A DNA stretch of 64,000 nt from Methylorubrum rhodesianum (GTDB taxonomy: Bacteria > Pseudomonadota > Alphaproteobacteria > Rhizobiales > Beijerinckiaceae). The DNA is taken from NCBI RefSeq assembly GCF_014199985.1, contig NZ_JACHOS010000016.1, positions 83,190 to 147,189 of the forward strand, read 5' to 3'. Numbering within the stretch: the first letter of the stretch is position 1; each line of letters begins with the position of its first letter. The translations under genes were made by a program, and so were the position numbers. The notes under the pieces were generated by a model. The model was given only the letters and a program-made list of their open reading frames with translations. It had not been told where the DNA came from and did no database searches. Of this stretch, positions 26,038 to 36,100 are shown in pieces.

Positions 26038-29000
26038 ATGGTGAGATCCTCCGAGACGGTTGCCCCTCAAGGCGGCAAGCCTGTCGTCGTCACCCTGTGC
26101 GCGTCGGCCGCGAACACGCGCTCGCTCGTCCACCTCCTGCAGGAGCTGCCGGCCCGGCCCGACACGGCCATCATCGTCGTGCTGCAGCACCGGGAGTCGC
26201 TCGATGCCGCCGAGTTCCAACACGCCCTCAGGGCGGCCGGCCACGACCTGACCGCCATCGAGCAGAACATGCCGCTCGTGCCGGGCCGGATCTACCTGCC
26301 CGATCCGAACGTCATCGTCAGCATCGAGAGCGATCACTTCCAGCTTCGCCCCGCCGAGCAGCGGTTCGGCGAGCGGGGAACCATCGACAGTTTCCTCGTC
26401 TCGCTTCTGGGCGAAATGGACGGGCGGACGATCTCGGTCGTCCTCGCCGGGACCGGTTCGGACGGGACCCTCGGCTTCAAGGCCGTCAAGGAGATGGGCG
26501 GCATCGCGCTCGCAGAGGAGACCGACGAGTCGAAATCCGGCGAACTCGCCGCGAGCAACATCCCCGCCGCCCTGGCGGATGCCGTCCTGCCGATCGACCA
26601 ACTGGCCGAGCGGATCCGGACCAGCATCCATCAGCTCGGATCGAAGACGGAAACGGAGGCGCATCTCAACGAGGCCGAGGCCGCGATGGTGCTGGCCAGC
26701 ATCGCGGCGGTGCTGCGCAACAAGACCGGCCACGACTTCCACGGCTACAAGGAAGGCACCTTCATGCGCCGCGTCCAGAGGCGGATGCAGGTCGCTCAGA
26801 TCAACGACAATGCGGCGTACGTGGAATACCTGCGCTCGCAACCGGGAGAAGCGCAGGAACTCTTCAACGACCTCCTGATCGGCGTGACGCAGTTCTTCCG
26901 CGACGCGAAGGAGTTCGAACTGCTCGAGCGCAGCGTGATCTCGAAGCTGTTCGAGGGGAAGACCTCCAACGATCAAGTCAGGATCTGGATCATCGGCTGC
27001 TCGACGGGCGAGGAGGCCTACTCCTTCGGCATCCTGCTGCGCGAGCACATGGCGGCCCTGGAGGACGTGCCGCAGGTCCAGATCTTTGCGACCGACCTCG
27101 ACGGCCGGGCGCTGGCGGCGGCGCGGGCGGCCCGCTACGCCGAGACGGTCGTGCGCGACGTCAGCCCCGAGCGGCTCGCGCGCTGGTTCGTGCGGGAGGG
27201 CAACACCTATTGCATCGTCAAGGAAGTGCGGGAGATGTGCATCTTCTCCCAGCACAGCATCATCAAGGACCCGCCCTTCTCCCGCCTCGACCTGATCTCC
27301 TGCCGCAACCTGCTGATCTATCTCGACGCCGAGCTGCAGAGCCGCGTCATCCCCGTCTTCCACTTCGCCCTGAGGCCGGAGGGCGTGCTCTTCCTCGGCA
27401 ATTCCGAGAACATCTCGCGGCACACCAACCTGTTCGCGCCGATCGAACAGCGCTCGCGCATCTTCCGTCGCCTGGAGACGCATAGCCGGATCCTGCCCGA
27501 CTTTCCCTTCGCCGTGTCATCGCCGCGGCTCGAGAGCCGGCCGGCGGCGAGCCTGCCCGGACGCGCGATCGAACCGTCGCTGGCCCAGCGGGCCGAGCGC
27601 TTCGTGGAACGCTACACGCCGGCCTACGTGATCGTGGACGAGACCCACACGGTGCTGCACTTTTCCGGCCGGACCGGGCGCTACATCGACCCGGCCGGGG
27701 GCACGGCCTCGCTCAACCTGCTGCAACTGGCGCATCCCGACCTGCGCCTCGACCTGCGCGCGGCGCTCGTGCGCGCCGCCGAGGAGGGGCGGACCGTCGA
27801 TCTTCCCAACCGGCGGATCGAGCAGGACGGGCAGGGCCTTCTGGTCGATATCGTGGTCGAACCGGTCAAGGACACCGCCGGTCCCATCCGCCACTTCTTC
27901 GTGCTGTTCAAGGATGGGGGGGCGGTTGCCGCCGACGCGGACGCGTCCTCGGCCTCGTCCCAGGATCAGCGCGACCGCATCCGGCAGCTCGAAACGGAGC
28001 TGCGCGAGAACAAGGATCGGCTGCAGGCCATCGCCGAGGAAGCGGAGAGCACGAACGAGGAGCTGAAGGCCTCGAACGAGGAGTATCAGTCGCTGAACGA
28101 GGAGCTGCAATCGGCCAACGAGGAGCTCCAAACCTCGAAGGAGGAGCTGCAATCGGTCAACGAGGAGCTGACCACCGTCAACGGCGAGCTCGGCCTGCGG
28201 GTGCAGGAACTCGGCCGCATCAACAGCGACCTCAAGAACTTCCTCGAGAGCACCCAGATCGCCACGGTCTTCCTCGACAACGACCTGCGCGTCATGCGCT
28301 TCACGCCGGCCTCGGCGGAGCTGTTCCACCTCGTCGATTCGGATGCCGGCCGGCCCCTCGCCCACATCAAGTCGCGCATCGCCTACGAGGAGCTGCATGA
28401 GGACGCCCGCCGCGTCCTGCGCACCCTGAACAGCTCCGAGCGCGAGATCGAGAATCCGCAGACCGGAACCCGCTACATGGTCCGGGTGCTGCCCTATCGC
28501 AGCGTCGACAACTTCATCGCCGGCGTCGTCATCACCTTCGTCGACATCACCGCGCGCAAGCAGGCCGAAGCGGCCCTGCGCGAGAGCGAGGAGCGCTTCC
28601 GGCAATTCGCCGACGCCTCCTCGGACGTCCTCTGGATCCGCAACGCTCAGACGCTCGAATTCGAATATGCGGGTCCGTCCTTCGAAGCGCTGTACGGCGC
28701 TCCCCTCGGCGAACCCGGGCCGAATCATCTGCGAGCCTGGCTGAAGCTCATCGCGCGGGCGGATCGCAGGGAGGTGATCAACACCATCCGCCGCGTGCGG
28801 GCCGGCGGGCGCGTGTCCCACATCTTCCGCATCCGCCGGCCGAGCGACGGCGAGGAACGGTGGCTCGCCAACGCCAACTTCCCGCTCTTCGACGACAAGG
28901 GGCAGGTGCATCGCATCGGCGGCATCACCTCCGACGTCACGGATGCCAAGCTGGCGGCCGAACGCCAGGACGTGCTGGTCAAGGAGTTGCAGCACCGCTC

Positions 29001-29544
29001 GCGCAACCTCCTCGGCGTGGTCACCTCGCTCGCGACCCGCACCGTCGGCCAGGGGGCGCCGGTCGAGAACTTCACCACCCGGCTGAACGCCCTCGGGCGG
29101 GCCCAGGCCCTGCTCAGCCGATCGGGCAACGACACCGTCGAGGTCAGCGCCCTCGTCCACGCCGAGCTGGCCGCCTATACCAGCGTTGCTCCCAAGCGCA
29201 TCACGATCTCGGGCCCGAAGGTGCTGCTGACCTCGGAGCAGGTCCAGAACTTCGCGCTCGCCCTGCACGAACTGACCACCAACGCCGTCAAGTACGGCGC
29301 CCTGCGCGACGATGCGGGGCGCCTGTCCGTGACCTGGGAGCGCATCCACAACAGCGGCCACGGGAAGCGCATGGCGCTGAACTGGGTCGAGAGCGACATC
29401 AGTGTCGAACCGCAGTTCCTGAGTCGGCGCGGCTACGGGCGCGAATTGATCGAGAATGCGCTCGCCTATGCTCTGCAGGGACGGACAGAATACGCTCTCA
29501 ATATCGACGGCGTGCGTTGCCGGATCGAACTGCCTCTGAAGTAA
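26038..29544 (+). CDS. CheB-CheR-PAS-HWE histidine kinase fusion
   Basis: A 1168-aa multidomain signal protein. Order: CheB methylesterase (~15-200, with His in VLQHRES and Asp in LAGTGSDGTLG), CheR methyltransferase (~215-485, SAM motif IIGCSTGEEAYS and CRNLLIYL), a PAS-like region, a long coiled coil (~645-735) of repeated NEEL heptads (ASNEEYQSLNEEL, SANEELQTS), two PAS domains (~740-850, 860-975), and an HWE-family kinase (~980-1168: VKELQHRSRNLL with the phospho-His, then LHELTTNAVKYGAL and VTWE). It has no membrane segments. A single-domain response regulator follows 63 bases downstream and is the likely phosphate acceptor. The ATG at 26038 is the first good start. Confidence 0.93.
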   Translation: MVRSSETVAPQGGKPVVVTLCASAANTRSLVHLLQELPARPDTAIIVVLQHRESLDAAEFQHALRAAGHDLTAIEQNMPLVPGRIYLPDPNVIVSIESDHFQLRPAEQRFGERGTIDSFLVSLLGEMDGRTISVVLAGTGSDGTLGFKAVKEMGGIALAEETDESKSGELAASNIPAALADAVLPIDQLAERIRTSIHQLGSKTETEAHLNEAEAAMVLASIAAVLRNKTGHDFHGYKEGTFMRRVQRRMQVAQINDNAAYVEYLRSQPGEAQELFNDLLIGVTQFFRDAKEFELLERSVISKLFEGKTSNDQVRIWIIGCSTGEEAYSFGILLREHMAALEDVPQVQIFATDLDGRALAAARAARYAETVVRDVSPERLARWFVREGNTYCIVKEVREMCIFSQHSIIKDPPFSRLDLISCRNLLIYLDAELQSRVIPVFHFALRPEGVLFLGNSENISRHTNLFAPIEQRSRIFRRLETHSRILPDFPFAVSSPRLESRPAASLPGRAIEPSLAQRAERFVERYTPAYVIVDETHTVLHFSGRTGRYIDPAGGTASLNLLQLAHPDLRLDLRAALVRAAEEGRTVDLPNRRIEQDGQGLLVDIVVEPVKDTAGPIRHFFVLFKDGGAVAADADASSASSQDQRDRIRQLETELRENKDRLQAIAEEAESTNEELKASNEEYQSLNEELQSANEELQTSKEELQSVNEELTTVNGELGLRVQELGRINSDLKNFLESTQIATVFLDNDLRVMRFTPASAELFHLVDSDAGRPLAHIKSRIAYEELHEDARRVLRTLNSSEREIENPQTGTRYMVRVLPYRSVDNFIAGVVITFVDITARKQAEAALRESEERFRQFADASSDVLWIRNAQTLEFEYAGPSFEALYGAPLGEPGPNHLRAWLKLIARADRREVINTIRRVRAGGRVSHIFRIRRPSDGEERWLANANFPLFDDKGQVHRIGGITSDVTDAKLAAERQDVLVKELQHRSRNLLGVVTSLATRTVGQGAPVENFTTRLNALGRAQALLSRSGNDTVEVSALVHAELAAYTSVAPKRITISGPKVLLTSEQVQNFALALHELTTNAVKYGALRDDAGRLSVTWERIHNSGHGKRMALNWVESDISVEPQFLSRRGYGRELIENALAYALQGRTEYALNIDGVRCRIELPLK

Positions 29545-29607
29545 CCTGGGAAAATTCGCTGCACTGGCAATGGGGATAGGCTTCGGCGACTTCCTGCTGC
29601 CGGAGCC

Positions 29608-29985
29608 ATGATGACCCCGCCGACCCTTCCCCTGTCAGGGCGCCGCATCCTCGTGGTCGAGGACGAGTACCTCATCGCGATCGAGATCGAGCGATGGCTG
29701 CAGGAGGCCGGAGCCGAGGTCGCCGGCCCCGTTCCGGACGCGGAGCGAGCTCTGGCGCTCATCGAGACCGGGCCGCTCGATGCAGCCGTGCTCGATATCC
29801 ATCTCAACGGCGAGCCGGCCTACGTCGTCGCCGACCGCCTCACCGAACGCGGCGTGCCCTACCTGTTCGCCACGGGGGAGGTCAGGATCGCGGAGGGGTC
29901 AGATTACCGCTCGCACGCCGTTCTGGGCAAACCGATCCTCGACGACGAACTGCTGCGAGCCGTGAGCCGGCTCATCGCTCACTGA
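29608..29985 (+). CDS. Single-domain response regulator
   Basis: A 125-aa stand-alone receiver domain with no output domain. Acidic pocket Glu18/Asp19 (VVEDE), phospho-acceptor Asp63 (AVLDIHLNG), Thr89 (FATGE) and Lys108 (LGKPI) are all present, so it should be phosphorylatable. LDIHLNGE is typical of receivers paired with HWE/HisKA_2 kinases, and the gene directly follows such a kinase. Probably relays phosphate to another protein or acts by binding. The start is ATG at 29608; the next codon pair also offers ATG at 29611. Confidence 0.93.
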   Translation: MMTPPTLPLSGRRILVVEDEYLIAIEIERWLQEAGAEVAGPVPDAERALALIETGPLDAAVLDIHLNGEPAYVVADRLTERGVPYLFATGEVRIAEGSDYRSHAVLGKPILDDELLRAVSRLIAH

Positions 29986-30206
29986 ACCGGGGCTTGTCCC
30001 GGACGGACAGGCTCGCCCATCCTGCGGCCGGCGACGCATCGGCTTGCGGCTTCACCCACCGGGATGCGAGGCTGCCGGTTGTGGACGATGCCCGCGGCCC
30101 AGGCGAGAGCCGCACATCTACGTGTCGAACGGCCGGGCGCCACGCGCGATCCTCACAGGCTCACGCCCTGGAGACGATCCCGGACGATCCGGCAAGGTGA
30201 AGCCCG

Positions 30207-30566
30207 ATGACCGAACCATGGACGAGCACGGCTCTCGCGAAGGTCGAACGGACCACGCAGCTGGCGTCGGAAATCCGCACGATCGTCGAGCGCACGAAGC
30301 GCATCATCGCCACTTCGCGGGAGATCCTCTCGGCACACGGGGTCGATCATTCTTCCGGGCGCCCCCCGCGCCCTCGGCCACCGGAGACGATGCCGGCGGA
30401 CGCGCTCTGCGCCGCCTTCGACGCGCTGCTCGAGGCGGCGCGCCAGGCCGAGGAAGCCGGGGATCCCGAGCTGTTCACTCTCGTCGAGCGAGCCCTGCTC
30501 CAGGCCGGCGAGCGCATCGAGCGGGCGGCCTCGACGCTCGCGGGTCGCAATCCGCCCCTGCAGTAG
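30207..30566 (+). CDS. Hypothetical small helical protein
   Basis: Not recognised. A 119-aa protein, mostly helical: an N-terminal helix with regular hydrophobic spacing (STALAKVERTTQLASEIRTI), a proline-rich linker (GRPPRPRPPE) and a second helical part (ALCAAFDALLEAARQAEEAGD). Codon third positions are GC-rich as expected of a real gene, and GGCAAGGTGAAGCCCG precedes the ATG. It ends ten bases before the convergent gene at 30576. Confidence 0.55.
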   Translation: MTEPWTSTALAKVERTTQLASEIRTIVERTKRIIATSREILSAHGVDHSSGRPPRPRPPETMPADALCAAFDALLEAARQAEEAGDPELFTLVERALLQAGERIERAASTLAGRNPPLQ

Positions 30567-30575
30567 GCGATCCGA

Positions 30576-30791
30576 TCAGGTGAGGCCGCGCGCGCTCCGC
30601 CAAGCCTGGAGCGCGCGCAGGCGCTCTTCGTAGGCGAGACGAAGCGCGGTCTCGGGTTCGCCCTTCATTTCGGGCGGCGTCAACGCCTCCTCGACGACGG
30701 ACGTGCCGATCTGCTTGGCGATCTCGTGACGCCAGCAGGCGTCGGCGACCGCGAACTCGATATCCGTGCGAATCCTGTCTTCGTCGTCCAT
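30576..30791 (-). CDS. Hypothetical 71-aa protein
   Basis: Not recognised. A small acidic-to-basic helical protein (MDDEDRIRTDIEFAVADACWRH... AYEERLRALQAWRSARGLT read in two parts) with no signal peptide or membrane segment. Good coding character for its size. It is convergent with the small protein at 30207. Confidence 0.6.
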   Translation of the reverse strand: MDDEDRIRTDIEFAVADACWRHEIAKQIGTSVVEEALTPPEMKGEPETALRLAYEERLRALQAWRSARGLT

Positions 30792-30999
30792 CCGGCGCGT
30801 TCTCGTGCAGCGGAGCGGGCGCTGTCATCGGCCCGAACCGGGAACGGCCCACTCTAGCCCAACGCATGCCCCGGTTCGAGACGTGGCACGCGGCGCGTTG
30901 GGAGAGGTGCGCGGGAGCATGCGTCCCGTCCTCACGCCCTCCCGGCCCCTCTCCTCGCCGAGGACCATCCCTTAGCGCCCGATGAGGCCTCAGGCGCGA

Positions 31000-31614
31000 T
31001 TAGGACGGGACGCCGCCCGCCTCGGGACAGCGCGTGAAGGCGCTCAGCGACACGCGCGCGACCGCCCGCAGGGCGTCGCGGTCGGCGCCCGACGAGGCCA
31101 GGACGCCCATGCCGGAGGCGACCGTCGAGAGAAAGCGGGCCAGCGCCGCCGGATCGGCCTCCGGTGCGAGGTCGCCGTCCCGCTGGGCCTGGGCGAACCG
31201 CTCGCGCAGGTCCGCCTCGGTCTGCGCGCGCCGGGAGGCCAGCTCGAAGGGGATGTTCTCCGAACCCTCCCCGCAGGCGAGCCCGCCCTGGACCAGAAGG
31301 CAGCCCGGCGGGTTGGCCGGGTCGGTGTGGCTCTCGGCGATACTCGACAGGAACCGCTCGGCCACCTCGCGGGCGGTCGCGCCGGCCAGCACGTGGCGCA
31401 TATGCTCGCAGCGCCGCTGCGCGTAGCGGTCGAGGGCGGCCTTCAGCAGCCCCTCCTTGCTGCCGAAGGCCGCGTAGAGGGAAGGCGCCTTGATGCCCAT
31501 CGCCTTCGTCAGCATGGCCAGGCTCGCGCCGTCGTAGCCGTGGCGCCAGAACACCTCCATCGCCTCGTCGAGGGCCTTGTCCGTGTCGAACGACCGGGGC
31601 CGCCCCATCACCAT
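31000..31614 (-). CDS. TetR-family transcriptional regulator
   Basis: A 204-aa TetR repressor: the N-terminal helix-turn-helix (ALDEAMEVFWRHGYDGASLAMLTKAMGIKAPSLYAAFGSKEGLL) is followed by a ligand-binding domain with PPGCLLVQGGLACGE, typical of the AcrR-like C-terminal subfamily. Divergent from the RND efflux operon and almost certainly its repressor. A 28-bp inverted repeat at 31693-31720 overlaps the efflux gene start. ATG at 31614 with GGAG upstream is preferred; ATG at 31608 (MGRPRSF) is the alternative and matches the usual family start. Confidence 0.92.
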   Translation of the reverse strand: MVMGRPRSFDTDKALDEAMEVFWRHGYDGASLAMLTKAMGIKAPSLYAAFGSKEGLLKAALDRYAQRRCEHMRHVLAGATAREVAERFLSSIAESHTDPANPPGCLLVQGGLACGEGSENIPFELASRRAQTEADLRERFAQAQRDGDLAPEADPAALARFLSTVASGMGVLASSGADRDALRAVARVSLSAFTRCPEAGGVPS

Positions 31615-31671
31615 TGTCCGCGGGCTCCAAATTCCGTATCGAAGTTTTGTATCGAGTGGTAGATAAGTCTC

Positions 31672-31720
31672 TTGACGCGCGGCGTCCACGCCGACATGTG
31701 TAGCGAACTCTACAGATGTC
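31672..31720 (+). promoter_or_regulatory. TetR operator and efflux promoter candidate
   Basis: Arms GACATGTGTAG (31693-31703) and CTACAGATGTC (31710-31720) pair at 10 of 11 positions around a 6-base spacer, the classic size of a TetR-family operator. A TTGACG (31672-31677) lies just upstream as a -35 candidate, so a repressor on the palindrome would cover the -10 region and the adaptor start codon. Confidence 0.65.
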
Positions 31721-32978
31721 GGAGCCGCTCGTGGATCCTCAGCGTGGCACCTCCTTAGGCCGTTTTTTGCTCCGACGCAGCGTCGGGGTCGGCCTCGCCC
31801 TCTCCCTGCTGGCCGGCGCCGCCTGTCTCGCGGCGCCGGCTGCCGTGTGGCAGACCGCGCCGGCCCAGGCCGCGACCCAGCAGGACGAGCCGGCGATGCC
31901 GGCCGCCGTCGCCACGGTCGAGCCGCGCGACGTGATCCTGTGGGACGAGTTCTCCGGCCGCCTGGAGGCGGTGGACCGCATCGAGGTGCGGGCCCGCGTC
32001 GGCGGCGCGATCCAGGCCACGCATTTCGTCGAGGGCGAGCTGGTCAAGCCCGGCGATCTCCTCGTGACCATCGATCCCGCGCCCTACGCGGCGGAGGTCC
32101 AGCGCCTGGAGGCCCAGGTCGCGGGCGCCGAGGCGCGGGTCGCCCTGACCTCGAGCGACCTGGAGCGCGGGCAGCAATTGTCGGACCGGCACATCGTCAC
32201 GGCGCGCGACCTCGACGTGCGCGCCAACGCCTTCAAGGAGGCGAAGGCGACCCTGGCGGGGGCGCAGGCGGCACTGGCGGCGGCGCGGCTCAACCTCGAC
32301 TACACGCAGGTGCGGGCGGCCGTGGGCGGCCGCGTCGGCCGCCGGGAGATCACGCCGGGCAACCTCGTGGCGACGGGGGCCGGCGCCGCGGTGCTGACGA
32401 CCCTCGTCTCGGTCGATCCGGTCTATGCCAGCTTCGACGCCGACGAGACCGTCATCCTGAAGGCACTCGCCTCGATCGCCGAACCGTCGGGCGGCCGCGG
32501 CCGGCTCGCGCGGATCCCGGTCGAGATGATCACCGCCGACGGCGCGCGCGCGCGCGGCAGCCTGCATTTCATCGACAACAAGGTCGATGCGCGCAGCGGC
32601 ACGGTCCGCGTCCGCGCGACCTTCGCCAATGCCGACGGCCACCTGATCCCGGGCCAGTTCGCGCGGATGCGGCTGGGCCAAGCCGTCCCCGAATCGCTCC
32701 TGCTCGTCGATGAGCGCGCCATCGGCACGGACCAGGACAAGCGCTTCGTCCTCGTGGTGGGGGCCGACAGCCGGGCCGAGTTCCGGGCCGTCACCCTCGG
32801 CCGGGCGGTCGACGGCCTGCGCGTCGTGACCTCCGGCCTGTCCGGCGGCGAGCGCATCGTGGTCAACGGGCTGCAGCGCATCCGGCCCGGCACCCGCATC
32901 AGCCCGGAACCGGTCCGGATGGGCGCCCGCCCGCAGGATGTCTCGCCCGGGACGGCCAAGCTCGCGCGAGCGGAATGA
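31716..32978 (+). CDS. RND efflux periplasmic adaptor, TetR-controlled
   Basis: A 420-aa AcrA-type membrane fusion protein. The N-terminus has a long basic leader and a hydrophobic signal segment (residues ~18-52), then the barrel-sandwich (IEVRARVGGAIQATHFVEGELVKPGD), a hairpin, a second lipoyl half (LDYTQVRAAVGGRVGRREITPGNLV), and C-terminal barrel domains ending GLQRIRPGTRI. The ATG at 31716 lies inside the palindromic operator. A GTG at 31731 is the alternative start and would leave more room for a leader. The gene ends in a 20-bp direct repeat that includes its stop. The pump follows 210 bases downstream. Confidence 0.92.
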   Translation: MSEPLVDPQRGTSLGRFLLRRSVGVGLALSLLAGAACLAAPAAVWQTAPAQAATQQDEPAMPAAVATVEPRDVILWDEFSGRLEAVDRIEVRARVGGAIQATHFVEGELVKPGDLLVTIDPAPYAAEVQRLEAQVAGAEARVALTSSDLERGQQLSDRHIVTARDLDVRANAFKEAKATLAGAQAALAAARLNLDYTQVRAAVGGRVGRREITPGNLVATGAGAAVLTTLVSVDPVYASFDADETVILKALASIAEPSGGRGRLARIPVEMITADGARARGSLHFIDNKVDARSGTVRVRATFANADGHLIPGQFARMRLGQAVPESLLLVDERAIGTDQDKRFVLVVGADSRAEFRAVTLGRAVDGLRVVTSGLSGGERIVVNGLQRIRPGTRISPEPVRMGARPQDVSPGTAKLARAE

Positions 32979-33010
32979 CTTTCGCGCGAGCGGAATGAAG
33001 CTCGCGCGCG
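32961..33010. repeat. 20-bp direct repeat over the adaptor stop codon
   Basis: CTCGCGCGAGCGGAATGACT (32961-32980) is followed by a near-identical TTCGCGCGAGCGGAATGAAG (32981-33000) and a partial third copy CTCGCGCGCG. The TGA of the first copy is the adaptor stop codon, so the unit was duplicated across the gene end. Confidence 0.85.
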
Positions 33011-33188
33011 AAATTGAGGTCGCGCGCCGACTAAGCGCGCGGCGCCGAGACGCGCGCCGCTCCGACTCCCCACCCCCGAAACCGCCCGGCGGCCCCACCG
33101 TGACCGGCCGCCCGGTCGGCTGTGCGGACGGCCGCCTCACATCCGCTTCCCCGGCATCCCTTCGCCCCGTCTTCTTCCGAGGGTCGGC

Positions 33189-36100
33189 ATGAATCTCTCG
33201 AAATTCTTCATCGACCGGCCGATCTTCGCGGGCGTGCTCTCGGTGCTCATCTTCGTCGGCGGCCTCATCTCGCTCTTCGCGATGCCGATCTCGGAATATC
33301 CGGACGTCGTGCCGCCCTCGGTCGTCGTGCGCGCGACCTTCCCGGGCGCCAACCCCAAGGTGATCATCGAGACGGTCGCGACGCCGATCGAGGAACAGAT
33401 CAACGGCGTCGAGGGCATGCTCTACATGTCGAGCCAGGCCACGACCGACGGCGTGATGGTGCTGACGGTCACCTTCCGGCTCGGCACCGATCCCGACAAG
33501 GCGCAGCAGCTCGTCCAGAACCGCGTCTCGCAGGCCGAGCCGCGCCTGCCGGCGATCGTGCGCCAGCTCGGCATCGTCACGGTGAAGTCCTCGCCCGATC
33601 TCACCATGGTCGTGCACCTCGTCTCGCCCAACGGGCGCTACGACATGACCTATCTGCGCAACTACGCGGTCTTGAACATCAAGGATCGCCTCGCCCGTCT
33701 CGACGGCGTCGGGCAGGTCCAGCTCTTCGGCTCCGGCGACTACGCCATGCGGATCTGGCTCGACCCGCAGCGGGTGGCCGAGCACGGCCTGTCCGCCGGC
33801 GACGTGGTGCGCGAGATCCAGGCCCAGAACGTCGAGGCGGCGGCCGGCGTCATCGGCGCCTCGCCCGCGGTGCCGGGCCTCGACCTGCAGCTGTCGCTCA
33901 ACGCCGAGGGCCGCCTCACCAGCGAGGAGCAGTTCGGCGACATCGTCGTCAAGACCGGGGAAAACGGCGAGATCACCCGCCTGCGCGACCTCGCGCGGAT
34001 CGAACTCGGAGCCTCGGACTACGCGCTCCGCTCGCTCCTCGACAACAAGTCGGCGGTGGCGATCCCGATCTCGCAATCCCCGGGCTCGAACGCGATCCGG
34101 ATCTCGGATCAGGTCCGCCAGACCATGGCCGAGATCAAGCGGACCATGCCCGAAGGGGTCGATTACCAGATCGTCTACGACCCGACGCAGTTCGTGCGCG
34201 CCTCGATCGAGGCGGTGATCCACACGCTGCTGGAGGCGGTCGCCCTCGTGGTGCTGGTGGTGATCCTGTTCCTGCAGACGTGGCGGGCCTCGATCATCCC
34301 GCTTCTCGCCGTGCCGGTCTCCATCGTCGGCACCTTCGCGGTGATGCACGCCTTCGGCTTCTCCATCAACGCGCTGAGCCTGTTCGGCCTCGTGCTCGCC
34401 ATCGGCATCGTCGTCGACGACGCCATCGTCGTGGTCGAGAACGTGGAGCGCAACATCGAGGCCGGCCTCTCGCCGAGGGAGGCCAGCTATCAGGCCATGC
34501 GCGAGGTCTCCGGGCCGATCATCGCCATCGCGCTCGTTCTCGTCGCCGTCTTCGTGCCGCTCGCCTTCATCAGCGGATTGACGGGCCAGTTCTACAAGCA
34601 GTTCGCGCTGACCATCGCGATCTCGACGGTGATCTCGGCGATCAACTCGCTGACCCTGTCGCCGGCCCTCTCGGCGCTGCTCCTGAAAGACCATCACGCG
34701 CCGAAGGACCGGCTGACCCGAGTGCTCGACACGCTGCTCGGCTGGTTCTTCCGCCGCTTCAACCGCGCCTTCGGGCGGGCCTCCGACGGCTACGGCCGCG
34801 GCGTCGGCGCCGTCGTCTCGCGAAAGGGCGCGATGATGGTGCTCTACCTCGCGCTCGTCGGCGTGACCGTGGTGCTGTTCCAGAGGATCCCCGGCGGCTT
34901 CGTGCCGGGCCAGGACAAGCAGTACCTCGTCGGCTTCGCCCAGCTGCCCGATGGCGCGACCCTCGACCGGACGGAAGACGTGATCCGCCGCATGAGCGAG
35001 ATCGCCCTGAAGGAGCCCGGCGTCGAGAGCGCCGTCGCCTTCCCCGGCCTGTCGATCAACGGCTTCACCAATTCCTCGAATTCGGGGATCGTGTTCTCGA
35101 CGCTGAAGCCGTTCGAGGAGCGGAAGAGCCCCAGCTTGAGCGGGGCCGCCATCGCGCAGTCCCTCAACAGGAAGTACGCCGCGATTCCCGAGGCGTTCAT
35201 CGCGATGTTCCCGCCCCCGCCCGTCAACGGGCTCGGCACGATCGGCGGCTTCAAGCTGCAGATCGAGGATCGGGCCGGCCTCGGCTACGAGGCGCTGAAC
35301 GACGCCACCAAGGCCTTCATGGCCAAGGCGGCCCAGGCACCGGAACTCGCCGGCCTGTTCTCAAGCTTCCAGATGAACGTCCCGCAGCTCTTCGCCGACC
35401 TCGACCGGACCAAGGCGCGCCAGCTCCGCATCCCCGTCACCGACGTGTTCGACACGCTGCAGATCTATCTCGGCTCGCTCTACGTCAACGACTTCAACAA
35501 GTTCGGCCGCACCTACTCGGTCCGCGTCCAGGCCGACGCGCCGTTCCGGGCCCGCTCCGACGATGTCGGGCTCCTGAAGGTCCGCGCCGGCTCCGGCGAG
35601 ATGGTGCCGCTCTCGGCCCTGCTGCGCGTGCGGCAGACGGCGGGGCCGGAGCGGGCCATGCGCTACAACGGCTTCCTGTCGGCCGACATCAACGCGGGCG
35701 CGGCCCCCGGCTTCTCGTCGGGGCAGGCGCAAGCGGCGGCAACCCGCATCGCCGCCGAGACCCTGCCGCGCGGCTTCGCCTTCGAGTGGACCGACCTGAC
35801 CTACCAGGAATTCATCGCCGGCAATTCCGGGATCTGGGTGTTCCCACTGGCGCTGCTGCTCGTCTTCCTCGTGCTGGCGGCGCAGTACGAGAGCCTGACC
35901 CTGCCGCTCGCCATCCTCATGATCGTGCCGATGGGCCTGCTCGCGGCGATGTTCGGGGTCTGGCTCTCGGCGGGCGACAACAACGTGTTCACGCAGATCG
36001 GCCTGATCGTGCTCGTCGGCCTCTCGGCCAAGAACGCGATCCTGATCGTGGAATTCGCCCGCGAACTGGAGTTTGCCGGCCGCACCCCGCTGGCGGCCGC

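Noticed and set aside
31755..34697. 980-codon minus-strand frame opposite the second RND adaptor and pump
   Set aside because: Mirror frame of the RND genes, low-complexity charged sequence without motifs.
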